This document shows, piece after piece, positions 37,496-53,500 of a stretch of 64,000 nucleotides of DNA. The notes below the pieces were generated by a model. That model did no database searches and had not been told where the DNA came from. It saw only the letters and a list, made by a program, of their open reading frames with translations. This DNA comes from Himantopus leucocephalus. Its lineage: Eukaryota; Chordata; Aves; Charadriiformes; Recurvirostridae. The DNA lies in NCBI GenBank assembly GCA_003993805.1, contig RSEF01000021.1, positions 4,019,576 to 4,083,575 on the forward strand. Direction: 5' to 3'. Each line of letters begins with the position of its first letter. The first letter of the stretch is position 1. Made by a program: the position numbers and the translations under genes.

Positions 37496-40400
37496 GTCTT
37501 CTGTATGGAAGTGTATGTCGCGTGGCTTTATCAATGTAGTTTAAAACAGATCTCAACACTAGTAAACCTAGTTTCCATGACCATTACACCCCTTGAATCT
37601 TAAAAATTTCTTGCATAACACATCCTCCTGCAAGAATGGCACATAAGGTTGTTTTATGCAAGGCACTCAACCTGAGATGATTTCACCGGAGGGGGAAAAA
37701 AAGACAAAACCAAAAACCTACTTGCAAACATCAATATTACTATTAGGTAAAACAACAATTTCAAATTAAGCTACTCTGCTGTGCTGGTATATCTTCCTTA
37801 TCAACATGCACCCATCTGAACGGGATGCATCCTACACCCAGGAAGGACAGCTGTATGTAGGCAGGCAGTTACTAATTTAGCATGCAGATGCTTCTGTTCA
37901 GGTACCCAACACTCACCACCACTATAATGTATCAACTGCACAGTAGGGACAATGTCTGTGAAACTGGGAATTGCAAGTTAGTTTATCAAAATTATTTCTT
38001 ACAGTCTACATAGCTGATTATTATCACAGAACAGTATCTTGATGCCTAAGAGATTACACGACCTTTCCAAATCACTGCCAACAACATGAAATTCCAGTTA
38101 TGCCACCAGGCAACAGTAATTAGAAGTCTGAAATTTAAAGCTATGTTTCAAGACGATTCTGGACACAAAAAAAACAACCACCTATCCTCAGTTTGATGGC
38201 TTGGTCCTAACTACCAACATAAACACTTTTATCAGACAGCTAGAAAATTGAAGGATGTTTTGATATCTGCATATGTATGTGTTCCTCCAAGAGTTAATTC
38301 TAGTTGAGACTTTTCTTGCTGAGTACAAACCTGTATTCCAGAAAGCCTAGTCTTTGCTGTCACCTCCTACAACAGCAGCTTTGAAGGACAGCCTATATAA
38401 GTATAAAACAGTAATTACAAATTCATAAATCTAAATATGCTCAACTGAACGGATGCAACCCTTTCTCATTTATTTGATGCCTTCTTTCTGGGAATCATCT
38501 GCTGTGTCTATAATTTCCAAGCACACAAGCTTTGAAAAGCAAGCCATACCTTACTAACAGGTTTGCAAACCAGACTGCCCTAGTAGGGACAATGCTAGAT
38601 TGTGCAAGTTCTTCAAAAACTTACTGAAAACACTTCTGTAGTCGAAGGCTAGCATGGCTGGACCATTTCTGTGGGAGGTATTGGCTTCTTCTCACATTGA
38701 AGAATTGCCAAGTTTCCAGCTGAAGCAGTCATTGTGCTCAGTAGACATTTTTCCATATATTAGTGTGAAGTACACACAAAACAAGCAAATGCCAGGTTGG
38801 TGAGTGTTAATGCTTATTATGCAACAGTTACATTAGCTGGTTAAAGAACTAACAAATTCTCATGTTCAATATAACGTGCAAGTACAAAATAATAATTGCA
38901 CAAGCTAAAAATACCTGTAACTGAATGAACCGATTTCACAAATGCCTCATTTATTGCATATAGCTCAATTCTTGAATTACAGGTCCCATTTTAACTAGGC
39001 AGCTTTCTACAAGGGTCACTAATATAAACGCTTAAGAGATTTTGTGCATAAAAAAACCCTGCAGAATACCTGGTAAGGCAAGATTTTAAAAAATTAATTT
39101 TGTTGTGTTTGCACTGTCGAAAGACAAGTTTTTCTGGTAAATGAAGTGCTTCACCTGCTTCCTATGCACAAAATTTTGAGGAAAATACATTCAAGCTCTG
39201 CTTGTGACTTAATAGTATAAAGTTGCAGCCCTATTAGGAGCTATGATCTTTAAGATTACAAGTGACATCCTTCCCCACCTCCCCTCATCTCTAGTAGTAG
39301 AAATCTGGAAATGCTTTCCTCCTGAAGAAATTTGTGCACTTTTTCTACTCTGCTTGACGTATCTAGAAGACTGCATTAGGAAAATAATGTTCTCATAGCT
39401 GCACAGAGCACAGGAAAATTGCTGGCTAAAGAATAAAGGTCAGTTCTAGGATCCTTCCAAAGTTCTGGCTACATTCCTTCATTCTGTAACCTTATTCACA
39501 CAAAACAGCACATACAACAGTGATCTACATGAAACAGCTTCTGACCAGCCAACATGGCCTTCCATCAAACTGCCTTCAACTAAGCAGTGAGAACAGCAGT
39601 TTTAGCATTTCAGAAACCCAGAAACCCCACCCAGCTGCTAGTACTCAGAAAAAAAGAAAAAGAAAAATTAAGTTTTTCTTTCAGAAAATTCAGGGATGAA
39701 GCCAGATATCAACAAACCTAGAAACCCTGCAAAGCCCAAATTCAATAAGAGTTTCGCATTCAAAGTTCCAAATTTGAATTACTGTCTCAAAGAAACACTG
39801 CATTTTTGTCTCCTCAAAAAATGTTACAGAATAAGAATAATTCACAAAAAAAGTTAACTTCTACATGCAAATTCCTCAATGTGCCAGAGGTTATTACCAC
39901 ACAGTAAAGCAACACAACATCTACTGAAAATCACCAAACTCTAGCTGTATGTGCTTTGCATAATCCATCAGATTTGCTCGCATGCCTAGATTTTGTAAGA
40001 CCTGAGGACTCATCACTCCCTATGTTTAACAAGTATTTGAAAATAAACCTTTTGAATAGTTTACCACTTTCCGAAAATAGAATACTAATCAGCAGACAAC
40101 AATGCTTAGGATCATGGCAGGGACACATGCTTGCAATAAACAGCTCTGTAGTGAAGTGGCCCATCTCCTTCTGCCACCAACAGTGAACAAACTCAAGCTG
40201 TCTTCATGGAAGACAGCATCCCTATGTTGCCAAAATACTCACATTTCCTGATGTTAATCCCATGACCTACATTTTAAAAAAAAAAAATCATACTGATGCA
40301 ATATTTAAGCATAAAAATCTGGACTGTCACAGGTCACTTCATTAATCCTTTCTAAATGCATCTGCAAGCTATGTGCATTATTTTAAAAAACCCCTTATTT

Positions 40401-43400
40401 TCAGAACAAAAATTACTGATATTTAGTATCCGTTTTCAGCAAGTTTTATTTATTAAACTGTCAAAAGCTGATACTCTAGTTTTTATTCCTTTGTTCAAAA
40501 TTATCTATATGCAGTTACTCCTTCTGAAGAGCAACACATCTATCGATAAACTGCATCAATTTTATCAAAGTGGCCAGTGATGGTTTTTGGCTGTCTTCTT
40601 TCCCGATCTTACATTTAAAGAAAAAAACAAAACCCACAGTAAGTCAGGAAAAACTTAGAACCTTCTTGTACATAAATTTCTATCTACATTTATCAGAAAA
40701 ATAAGTTACTGAAAGTTGTCACTTAATAAAGTATCCCCTTATCCAAACCCAAGCAATTTTGTTGTCACGTACTACTTGACATGTCCCTTCAGACTGAAAA
40801 ACAAAACCCAGGCAGCATCGAAGGAGAATTTATTACAATTAATTAACCAACACAGAAATGACTAAGCATTTATGACTAGATGCTTCTATCTGCAGAGCCT
40901 TACAGTAACTGAACAGTTATTTCTTACTTCAATTGTCACATTTCATTGTTTCCTTCAACTCTTTTATCATTAACCTCCAGTTTTTACTGGCATTTTCACT
41001 TCATTTGTAAACTGACCAGAATCTCTGTTTACCTGAACAGGGCAGAGCACATGGACAATAGGGAAATCACAGTCCTACTTTATTACTAACACCATTGACA
41101 CATACCATATTTCTCACTATTTAAAATTAATTATTGCCATGAACAGAGAAGCAGTTACAAAGGTAACAATATGTAACGTATTGCTGGATCCAAACACCTG
41201 CTTGGTAACACACAACTGTTTATGAGCTGCAGAAACAAAAACTAGGTCTTACTAGGCTAAAAAAACCAAACCACTTCACACTTTAACTGGAAGAGACAGA
41301 TCAAAAAGGTTTTAGTTACTTTCTCAGGCCCGCTAATATGAATCAACTAGGCTTTATGCCATTTGTCCAGATAACATTGTTCCTTCCAAATTTTTTTTTT
41401 ATTTTTAAATCACAGTAACTATTTATATCCCCTTGGAATTGTGCTAAAGTTACTTTTTGTAATTTCTTGAGGAAATACATTTTTTGACATAAGTCCTTTA
41501 GCATCTTAGCATTCTTAAGACCTTAAGAGGAAAAAAAAACCACGCATAGCAGGAATTATTTGGAAAGCTGCTAATAACAAAAGCAGTTTCATGGTTTGGA
41601 TTTAGAAGTGTTAAGGAGGCAAAAGAAAAAACAAGGGTAAAACAATAGCACAAATCAGTCAGATATAGAACTGTTGCCTGGCTTGTGAAGTCTTAATAGC
41701 AATGTGTTTGCAGAGAAGTTGAACAAAATTATGCAAAAACACCTCCCAGAAACAAAACGAGAAATCCATTATTTCTTCTCCGGGGGACCTAAAGTAACGC
41801 CACACTATCAGGACATTATTTTTTCAGGAAGTCTGTAATCTCTCATCTAGATCAGCTGAATCTATAGGTGGCAGGTTTAGGGCAATTCAGAATGCAAGCT
41901 ATAAATAGTACATTTTCTCCTAAAAGCTAGAAATGGAAGGATGCTGTTGGAGGACCAGTTTATACAACATCCCAGTGTGACAAATCAGTGACAGAATCAT
42001 AGCAAATGAAAACACATTACACACCTAAATACATATACTTGTTTCTTTTTAGTAAAAGTCAACATTAGAAATACATTTATACAGGTATCAAAACAAGTCT
42101 GTAATCCACAATTTAAGAACATGCCTAAAGTAAGCTGCAATCCTATTAAAAAATACAATTCTTACCAATGCTCAGGAAGCTTCCAAAGATTGTTTTTTTG
42201 AAGTCACTTTTGGGTATACCAATTTTCCAGTAGGTTTTCAGTTCATTTTCTGTGATTTAAACATGTTCAAGAAGTCCTCATGAAGATTGATGTATTTCCT
42301 CTATCATGAGGATGTTCTGCTCAAGCTCTCGCCAAATAATTCACAGTGGGTGCTAAGGAGAGCACAGCATGTGGCTGGATCACGTTGCACTGAATTCACA
42401 AACAAATGAATGGCTAGATGCAAAATCTGGCGCAGAGGTAGGCAATTATACCACCTCCTGTTACCAAAATCCTGAAGATTACAATAAAATCCATCAGGTG
42501 GATCAACTGCCACTGTCTGGGGGTTAAAGTGTAAGAGAAGAACAAGTATTTTCCAAAAGCCTGAACGATATTTCTCTCAGCTCTGTTTGCCAACACATCT
42601 GTTTTGGGATGATCTTCTCAACCTTGTTAAGGATCATGTATTGTTTCAGATATTACCATTACAGTGACATCAGTAGGTACATTAAGACCTTCACTACAAT
42701 ATTTATTATATTAGAGGAGGAAATGGCCTATGTTATCACTTATTTGCAATACAAAAAACAGAAACAGCAAAATTAGACAATTAAAGAGATCAGTAAGACC
42801 ATGTACATGCATAAGCACAGAAAATTAGTAGAAATTCCTATTATTGTATTTTGTATTTCCATAAATTTCAGCTCAACTATTTTATCAACAGAAGCTGAAT
42901 CATCCATTTCATTCTACATATGCCAGCTAGCAAAGAGTCAACTGAGTCAAAGGAGAATCAGCTGCTTCCTATTTACACCCTTTTAAAAAATACAACTAAC
43001 TTTCAGAATACTACGTTTAGCAATACTACTTTTTACATCCTTAAAAGTCAAACCATTTAAAATTAGAAGAAATAGCCAATCAAATCAACATACCCTTATT
43101 CTTGAGCTAAGGGAGACATTTACAGATACAAGTTGGTCTTCTATGGGCGATTTTGCTTCTGAAAAGCATCCCCCTCATCCATGCATGACTTTGAGATACT
43201 CACATGTTTACATGTCTCACTGCACTAAGGCCCCTCAAAACACTAATGAAAAACACATTGTGTTTCCAGAAGCAGTAAGATAAATTATATTCTATCAAAC
43301 CTGAATTGTGCTTTACCGTATGGATCAAGAGTTCCAGCCAAAATGCCTTTGATGGTTAGGATCAAATCCTGAAAGAGACTTCAGTAACATGGTTTCATCT

Positions 43401-46400
43401 TTCTGCTCTAACTTAGAATGACACTGAGAAAGTAAGCAAGCTTTACTGTATTAAGCTTTTATAAAAATAATAATAATATAAAAATCCAATAGAAGCAACA
43501 AAGGTACCCTATCTTAGAGACAGGCTGGACAAGACTTGATAACTACCTTCTGACTATAACTACTATCACATCCTGCCTCAATGAAAATATGGTAGTTAAG
43601 ACATTTAAACAAACCGCCTGCTCTCTTTGTGCCTGTTACACAGACTGTACAAAACAGCCTCAGAGATCATGTAAAAGAAAAATACTCATTCTTTAAAACA
43701 GTGTTAAAGATCTTACGCAGGGTTCAGCTAATTAATACAAATACATTTATTTCATTGAAATAAGAATTTAGGTGTTCAAACAGCACACTGACTTTCAGTA
43801 AGAGATTAACAGACCACTGTTAGAAAGAAGTTAAGCTACACCATGAAATAACTGCTTTCCAACACCAATATGAAGATAAAACGTATTTCAGTGGACCTTA
43901 AAAATCAACAAAACTTATTATATGCATATAGCAGATAAAAGAATACTCAGTAGAGATTAAAATATGGCATGACTTCTCTAATCTTCACCCAAAATAAACT
44001 GAGCAGTACTTTGTTCTCTAGCCCTTCAATCAACATAACCCATCTTAAATCAATGTGCAAGCAGTTCCATTAGTTTTGATAGCAATGATTTACACCCTCT
44101 AGTAGCTCACTGATTTCTCCCAGCAATTGTTGTATTTTGATATGTACTGTTGATACAAAATAAGTGAAGGTACAGAAGAACAGGAACAAGAAAAGCAAGG
44201 CTGACAGACTGAAAAGTAGAGTAATGCAGGAGGCCTTGAGGCCATTAGACTGAGAATCAGTGTTTGGGAACAGACAATGCGACAATGCTTAATGCTGATA
44301 CAAAAGGTAAACTTCAAGTACAACCCAGGGACAGTATCACAACAGCAAGCACAAAGGTACAACAGGAAATACTTGCTTTCACCCTTGGACGTTCTTCTTT
44401 CCATAGCACTGCATTAACCCTCTTAAAACTTCTGGCATTAGTCCTTAAGTAGCAGTTGTATTCCTCTAGATAGCATGCGTCTGGTTAGGTAATTGAAATA
44501 AATAAGAAAATACAATAAAAAGAAAACAAGTAAAGTACTACTAGGCTTAGAAGCCAGGGTGGGAATTAACTAAGACAGACAAAAATTAAAACACAAGAAG
44601 ATAATCTGATCTATTTTAGGGAAAAAAATATGTGCAAAGTGAAGTCAAAAAAGCAAAGTCTGCTCAACAAAGCCAGCAGCCAGTAAGGTTAGCTGAAATC
44701 ACAGAAATCAGTAACTCTTAAGGTTCTGCACCGATTTCCTTGATCCTCCGCACACCCCCTTTAGACAAGCACTGCTTCATGTTTATTTGGACCCCTTGAA
44801 CACTATAGTTTTACATGACAAGGTGGGGTTTTGAGGAGAGGGTGGTTTTGAGTTTGTTTTTTAAAACAGAAAACACACTAACTGCAGTAGACAATATATC
44901 AACCTGGCCAGACAGGCCACTTCCACCTTATACAGAATATTAAGGATTCTGACTTGGGAAAAACACAGTAGTTGTTGTTTCCAACTCCAGCTTCCACCTC
45001 AGCTTGCTTTTAAGTTCCTTCATCTTCTGTGAGATCTGAGCTCTTAACTAGAAGCCAAACTATGACAGTTTTGCAGCACAGTGCGTGGTAATAAACTATT
45101 TGCCAATCTTGGTATCCTTAACATGCTAAGTTGTGAGGTGGCAAGGCAGCTGCTGAACAGCAGATGTCTATGCCACCTTTTGTGACAGAGGGCAGCAGTA
45201 ACTGGCTTCCCCAGAGTGAGTCCTTCTGAGTTTAATTCACAACAGCAAGGATATAGAACAACAACAAAAAAAATACTACAGTATAAATTAGACTGAGAAA
45301 TCAAATCCAAATGAATTAAATCTTGAATTCTCCATGGTATATATCCAGGTAAACAGGCAGTCACCTCTAGCTAGGTGATACAGCTTGACATCCCATCTTA
45401 TCTCAAGAAAACCTGTTCAAATGCTTTATATCTGATCCTCAGGGTAGCAAACAAAAAGTGGTATTTCCAATGCCTTATTTAGTATGAGTTCCATCTTCTA
45501 ATATGAGTTAAAGGGAAGACGGAAGAGTCAGACTAGAAGCAAACATGAAGATTACTGGGCATCTTCTCACATCTAAGGACTTGCGTAAGATTTCCAAAGT
45601 GTTTGGAAGAACTTCATTCTATTTTCAATGTTTCTGAGTATATAGTGTTCAAGATGTTTTCTTCTTTTCTTCAAGATATGTACTCCACTTGATTATAAGG
45701 ATATAGATTTTTCTTTTTGAAAGCAGTACATAATTGAATCTTGGATACCCTGAATTTGTAGTATGTCAAACTCAAGACTAACAAGAGACTTTGAATAATC
45801 AGATACCTAAGTACTCCCACCTGTGAACTGCTGTGTCCTGATACTAAAGCCCAAAATGCAGGTTCTGCACAAGTTCTGCCTCCCCCATATATCAGCAATG
45901 AATCTTTTTGCAGGACGAACAGAAGTATTTCCTGAAATGCTGAAGCTTCAGCTATTGTCTACAGGCACAAGAATAAAAGAAGAAAGTTGAACTAACCAAT
46001 TTGACTTCACTGTCCGAAGTTTCTATATTTGTGTTTTCATACATGAAAAATCACTTCCTCAACTTCTCAAGCATCTATTAAATACACACTATTTGTCAAG
46101 ATTTTAAAGGTCTTAAATTGATCCTGTTCAATATTATTTCATTTTCTTTAATTATTATACAGTCTTTTAACCAAAGTACTGTACGTTAACTTCTACAGTA
46201 AGTTTTCAGGCACTAGCCAGATAACATCTGACAACGTGTAGTGAAATCCAGGACTTAGTAACCTGAAACACAACTAAATTGCCATAAGCATCAAGCGAAC
46301 CGTTCTTGATCTTTGTACAGACAACACCTTCATTAAACAGACAGCAGCGTATCTTCCGTATTTTACCACTTCACAAAGAATGTGCAACAGGAATATCAAA

Positions 46401-49400
46401 CATATGTTCTAACAAAGAGAGTTCTTTAATTAGTACAGTATAATCTTATTTTGAGTACCAAAGGTTTCAGCAGACTATCACATCTACTTTGTTTTTCTAG
46501 ACAAACATAAAAAATTACCACCACCATTCTCCAAACACGTTTTTTGGGCTATCTGAAGAAAACAGTTTTGGGAACTAAACTGGAAACAAAACATATACTA
46601 AGTTTTGTATTATGCAGTTATAAGTCACAGTATTTTATACTGAAACATAAGTCTACTTTTGTATTTTGAGATACAAGCATTGCTATGTTTCAACACATAC
46701 ACTACTGAAGATAACTAAGCGTTAACTTTTCAGATCTCTGCATCAACAAGAAAAGGCACATTCATACCATCTTCTGTATGCTTTTAACCTTGGAGCTTTG
46801 ACTCACCTCCTATTCCCAATTGTTTCGGCAAATCCCTCAAATACCTCCAAAAGTCCAAATGGTTGGACTGAATACAAAGTGTTCTGATTTTAAAAGAGAG
46901 TATACCAGGGCAGCTCAACTTCTCTAATTCCAGAAGAAAGCCACATTCCCTACCAATTACAAAAGGGCAGCAACACCTCAGGCAGTAGCTTGTAAGACAC
47001 AACATCTGGACAGATACAAGCATACCACATAATCTCCAAAAACATTTGTGAGCTCAACAGTCTGCTCAGTAACCCTCAGCAAAAGGGGTCTAGTATAATA
47101 TACCCTGTGTTACCACAGAAGTCCCAATGAGAAAGTCCTCACAGTAAAGCATACACCATTAATACGGGGCACATGTATTTCAGTTTCCACAGAAGTTAAA
47201 CTGCAGTTTTGAAGTGCACAATTAAAAAAAAATCTTCTGAGAGCAGTGTTGGAAATTTGTTTCAATATTTCACAAAAATAAAACAAAACCCACTCAGCTT
47301 GTCAAATAACTTCATTGTTTTGCAAATAATTTTAGATAACCTGTCCTTATTGACAGATTTCAATAAATCCTAAAATGTCAGGATGAACACAAAGCACATG
47401 TTAGTGAACAGACTTTTAAGATGGTTGCCTAAACCTAGCCCAAGATAGGCAAGAAGACCAGAAAAGCAGTAAGTAAATAAAAATGTATAGAATTAACGGC
47501 TCACCTGCAATAGTTAAGCAGAAAATCTTTTTCTTTCTTACAAAGAAAGAAAATAACTGTCATCAGCTGTTATAATTAAGCCTACTGTAACAGAAGAAAA
47601 AACGAGGCACAGAAGTAAGGCAGTGCTTTCCTGTCAGTGATGTCAACTTTGTGGGTGTTTGCCTTTCTGAAAGTCATATAGAAAGCCTTGCAAGATTTCT
47701 TATTTAGTCCCCCACACTCAATACAGTTTGATTTTGTAATAAGGATGAGCAAAATCATCACTGATACCTGAACTGGTAAAATATTCACAACTACTTTGAC
47801 AGACGGCATGCAGGACTTTCCAGTGAGAAGTATTTTAGTTTTGCTTTTTCCCCCCACTCTTTGCTAGGGAGGGGAAAAAAGAAAGAGCTGAAAATAGTGA
47901 CAAAAATCTTTACTTAGTTTTTAATATAGGACCACATTACATAAAGCTACAAAAAATTATCTAATCCATCTAATTACAGATAATTAATATTTTCTTTTTT
48001 GGGAGTGCTGGCAGGCATTACTGTAGTTTTCAAGAAGATATCAAAAATATCCTCATCTGAGAAAAACCATGATAAACATAACTGGCAAGAAATTTTAGGC
48101 AGACCTTCCTCAGACCAGTGTAGGAACACGCAGAAAAAAAATATTTAGCTATCTGTAATTCAATTAATCCTTAGAACGTATAGAAGCTTTAGAAATTGCA
48201 GTGATTTGACAGGCTGAAATTCCACTTAATCAAATAAAAATACACATTTTTAATGAAGCAGTTTCCTTCAAACTACTTACAGAAATGAAATACATTTTAC
48301 ATTAAAATGGCAACTAGATTTTTAATCACTCTCTTTCCCTTCACTTTATTATCTGCTACTAATTTTTCCCCCTCATCAAGTTATAAATACTATCTATGAA
48401 AATAATTTGAAGATTTAGGCTGTCTTTACCACTGTCAATTACAGAACTACCTTGTATCTTGTCTCCTCTAAGCTCTCTCAGATCACCTTCAAGTCTTCAG
48501 CCTCATTTTCACTTATCCATTATTAGGACTCCAAAACAGACTCAGCACAGAGAGATCAAATTTTAACCCTTCAGTCCCACCAAATAAAAGAAATAACTAT
48601 AGCTATTCTTTTCATAAGTCTCTGACAAGTGACAAAAATAGCTTGTTTTCAACAATTCTTAAGCCAAATATACTTTGAAAAAATAATTTTAAAACAAATC
48701 TAGCCAAGTATTCAAGTCAGCAAGAAATCTAAGAGATCTTGATATTAACCTACAGATTTTGCTTGCCCACAAGGCAAACAGGGCTCAGACTCACGAGCAC
48801 TTTTCCAACATTATCTGACCCACAGGGGTCATCTATATGCATCCTTTCAGCCTACATTGCATTTGAGATATTGGGATTAATTTGGTCACCCATGAAAAAG
48901 AGCTACGCTTATTTGAATAACCTTGTATTTATTTGAAGAGTGCAGGCACGGATAATTGCCATGGCATAGCTGACAGAGGGTAACCTATTCATTAATCCAA
49001 AGCCAGGTCTTCTGAACACCTGCAACATCTGCTAAAGCATTCCTATTTTAAACCTGCTACAGTTATTTGTACTGGATTTCAACAAGATTTAAATCTGGCA
49101 ACCTCTAAACAACTGAAGTATTTGCTTCATAACTGCTTTCTCAAACACTTATTCCTGTGTCATGTCATTCCCCCCCATTCCCCTCAATGAACTAAAATGT
49201 CAAGTGCCTGATCAATGTGCAATGTTTTGTGTGCGATCCTTATTTTCTGCCACTTTGAAATTTTGAGAACCAAACAACTGAGTTCTCGGGCCAGTGCTGA
49301 AAATCCTGGACAGAATTTAAAGTTATGATTTCCAATACTCCCTACAAAATCCCTACAAACTCCCTCCCCACTTCCATGATGTCTCCCCAAACAAGTTTGG

Positions 49401-50507
49401 GGTTGTTTTTTTTTTTGCTTACACACACAAATTATCATGTAGGCATCTAATTAGAGCATCCCCAGCAACACTAAGCTTAAGATATACATAGCAAGCAACG
49501 CCATCTCTTAGCTGTTTCCAGACAGCATGCATGAATATTGTCATGTCATTATTCTCTAGCTGGGTTCAAGAAAGAAGATTCCTGGCTGTCTAAGAATATA
49601 CTGGGCAAGGCACACGTTACCCCCTGTACCTAGTACACTCAAGGTTCCAACTGCAGTCTTCCAGACAAGCAGAAACATTTCATTATATTTCAAGAGACTA
49701 ACAATCATAATACCTTCTATACGCCTCTAATAAATGCAATGGACACAAGGATTTCATAGAAATTAACACAGTCTTACAAGATATTAATTGCAAAGAACAC
49801 ATTTTAGAAGGTAACCTGTTAAAAAAGAAAAAAAAAGCAGGCAAAGAACATCTGATCTTTGTGTTCCCAAAAGTACTATTAAATGTGTTTTTATTCAAAG
49901 GCTAACCACCTCCTTTCTCTCTACTTAGAAGTCTTCTAGTGCTTTAATAAAAATTCAGTATTCTGCTTCAAAACCTATTTTGGAGTGTCCATACTTTTGT
50001 ACTAGGAAGCCTTCCACAGTAATTTACATTGATTATTTTGGCATCTAAAGTAAAGGTACTGTTCATAGCCAGCTCAAAGCTTTTAAAAACCTCTTAATGT
50101 TCTGCTGAACTACCAGTTGGCTCAAGTATCTATGGATTCTGCATACATTTCTGTTTGGTGAAAAACAAATCCATGCACACAAAATCCCCAGCATACTAGA
50201 CACCCTGTGAAGAAATAATAAATTGAGATACTATGTTAAATAGAAACATAGGGGCTTGGGGGTATTTTTGTTTTTTATCACGACCTTGGCTAATACTAGT
50301 TCCAACATTATCAGTGGGGAGAAAAAAAACATTTTGAATGGAATATGTATTCTTTTCATTTTGTGTGTGCACTTTAAGCAATCAAGAGACTCCCTTAAAA
50401 AAATTTCCACTTTATCTTCAATCACATGCTTAAGAAATATTTCATTAACACAAGCTAGTTGCTTTCAAGGTTACAGATTTTTTCCCAACATAACCAGTAA
50501 AATACTG

Positions 50508-50548
50508 AAAAAAAAAAATATATATATATATATACACACACACACACC
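50508..50548. repeat. A run and (TA)n(CA)n microsatellite
   Basis: About 10 A are followed by roughly eight TA units and then about seven CA units on the plus strand. Compound dinucleotide repeats like this are usually length-variable between individuals. Confidence 0.9.
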
Positions 50549-53500
50549 CAAAATACTGGCATGAACATAGGCATTAAAGACTCCAAAGACGACTCACCTA
50601 TGCATAATTCAACTGCCTGAATGCATGATTTCTCATTTCAACTTGCTATTAACAAACTAGCGCTAAATGCAATTCTTGAAACAATACGGTATGCCATATG
50701 GCTAAAACTGGATATTAAAATTGAGAATATCAATTACCAATCCACTAATGCTGAGAGCCAAAATCCATGGACAGTAAGAATTTAATCCAATTCACTGACT
50801 AAAACATGAGCTGAGCCTGACATACAGAAGACAAATCTACTGCTGGTTTCACAGAAAGCAAGTAGCTCCCATTTTTTTATTGCAACAACTATAAAACTAG
50901 CGAAATGTAACACTTCCTTAACATTCCTAACTACAGCAACAGGCATCACAAGAATCTGCAAAAGCAACACAAGTTTCATATGAATTGGCATCTTGTTTCA
51001 CACTGATTGGGAAATCATAACTAAGTAACTATTTAAGAAGAAACAGTTATAGTTGTTTTCCACATGACCAAATTGAAGCCTCCAAAGCACCAGGAAGTTA
51101 TTACACACTGCCCCCACCAACATCTTGCCTAATTTCAGGAAAAGGCATCCTACAAACACAAAAGATATATATTTCTACTATAATTAAAGGACCCTGAAAG
51201 TAATTGTATTAATTGAAGGATTTTTTTATTCTAAGTGTATTAGCTTAATTGTTCTAGTTTTAAAAAATTTTAATAGGTGCAAAGTGTTTATTCTTGGATG
51301 ATATTAAGAATAACTCTACAAAAAATTCTACACACCTCCTAATTATACAAGACTCTATTGGTTACTTACACAAGAGGAATTCTCATTAAGTCTAAATACA
51401 ACATTTTCAGATTTCCATGAGGTATGTAAGTGATTTTAAAAACTGTTCTACTAGGATTTGCTGTGGAATTCTAACTTTACGTGTCGAAGATTTCATGGTA
51501 GGATGCTTGCTACGTACTGACCTAGCAGCTGCAAGGACTGAACAAGGATAAATACAATTTATCTTCCCCAATACAGAATCCCACTTCACCCTACTGCTTT
51601 CCAATTCTGCACTGAAAGGCCAAAGTACTGGTACCAAAAAACCTGCACAACTAGTTTCGAGTCCAACAGTACATTAAAAGTACCATCAAATGGAACTAAC
51701 AGTTTATTGGACAAGTAGTCTTGATTAAAAAAGTGTTCTTGACATACTAGAGGAGTAAAATGCATTCAGCTACTTTCAGGGGCAGTTTTTTCCTTAAAAA
51801 AAAAAAAAAGCACCACCCAAAACACCTAATACAAGCCTCAACTGCAAATTAGCTCTTCTGCTTCCTAGCTTCCTGCTGTATGAACTACAGCTGGGCTATT
51901 ACAGTAAACTAACAAACAACTGATTATATATTAATTCATAGATAAACAGTACCAAAAAGATTGATATTACCAGAGGTTTGGAGGTCTTTTGAATACAGGA
52001 GACATAACAAACATTTCTTATTTTTCTTGCTGGGTAGTGTATTATTTTAAGCCTGAGTTCAGTATATCAAATATTAACCAAGCTATTTTATTTAATCTAC
52101 CAAAGTTAAGAAGCTTGGCACTACAGTGATATATCATAAAAGTTACAAACTGGAAGTCCATTTTACTTAAAAGATACTAAAAACCACACATAAAAGGCTT
52201 TAGAAATTTGTAATGTCATTTTAAAGTACAATACTTCCGACACAGAAGTGTTTTAGTATCCCCAAACCCTTTCTTATTCTTTCCCATAAAAAAAAAAAAA
52301 AAACAGTTACCTAGAATATGACGATAATTCCGGGTCAAAAGCAGTTTTAAAAGCCTCCACAAATTGTTAGCATTCTGAATTAGATGGGAGACTCTCTTGT
52401 ACCACAGAAAGATAACTGTTTGCACAGGGTCTGAGGATTACCCGTCTAGCAGAGAGCCAGCAAGAGTACACAGCCCCAGCAGACCCTTTGTATACCTGTG
52501 CTCTAGGTTTAAAATACTGGTTTTTAGCAACAGGCTTAATAAAAACCAAGAACATTTTGACGGTATTAAGCAGGCACTGCAAGGTATAAAAGAAAATCAT
52601 GTCACCCCTTTATCCAGTAAGAGCCTATGTGAACATTTCAATAGAACTATTTACTCCTCCCACCTAGTTCCTATCTGGAGAAGCTCACAAAAATTAAGAA
52701 AAAAAACGCCACGGATTTCTTGCAACAATCTTCCAAATGCTCCTCNAAGAAGAAAGCAAAGAGAACGAGAAAGTAAATCTAAAATACAATTACGAAATAA
52801 GATCTAGTTTGGCAAAGCTGTGGTGAGGAGGAGTTGAAAAATGAGAGCTGCCTTGCTGCAAACGCCATCTTGTTGCAGCTATTGGGCCCAGGCACAGAAA
52901 GATCCATTCATTCACAGCAAAAAGAAAATCAAACACACACCCTGGCTAATCTGCAGCCACCAAAACAACTACAGTATTATCACCCCTTCTCCTCTCCTAA
53001 AGCACACAAGGGAAAAAAATAAACTCTGATATATTACATTTAGAACAAATTTAGATCTTAATACATCATCTTCGTTTTCTCACATGTATTTCACATACAC
53101 ATCGGCAGCATTTTGTCTTGATTCATATCCTGTGTTTAGCAGATCAGCTTAAAATATGGGATAAATCTCTCACAATTAAGTGTGGCTGTTTCACAGCAGC
53201 AAAATGTTTAAATTTTCAGTCTTAAATCACCTCTCCAAGTTGAGCCAACTATTCTCAAAAGCTGTTTCAATAATCACTTAAGCCTTACATTTACAGCCCT
53301 TTCCTCCTGCTTTCTGCTGTGGAGACAATACATAATAACGTGGCAGTCGGCATCCTAGAAAGGATGCTTATTTAAAATAATGAATCCCAACCATGACTTT
53401 GTTAGATAATAATGAAATATCACATTCGTTAAAATTTCAGTTCATCTTCAGGAATGATAAATTGACAGTTTACAATAACCTCTATATCATTCTGATTTTC

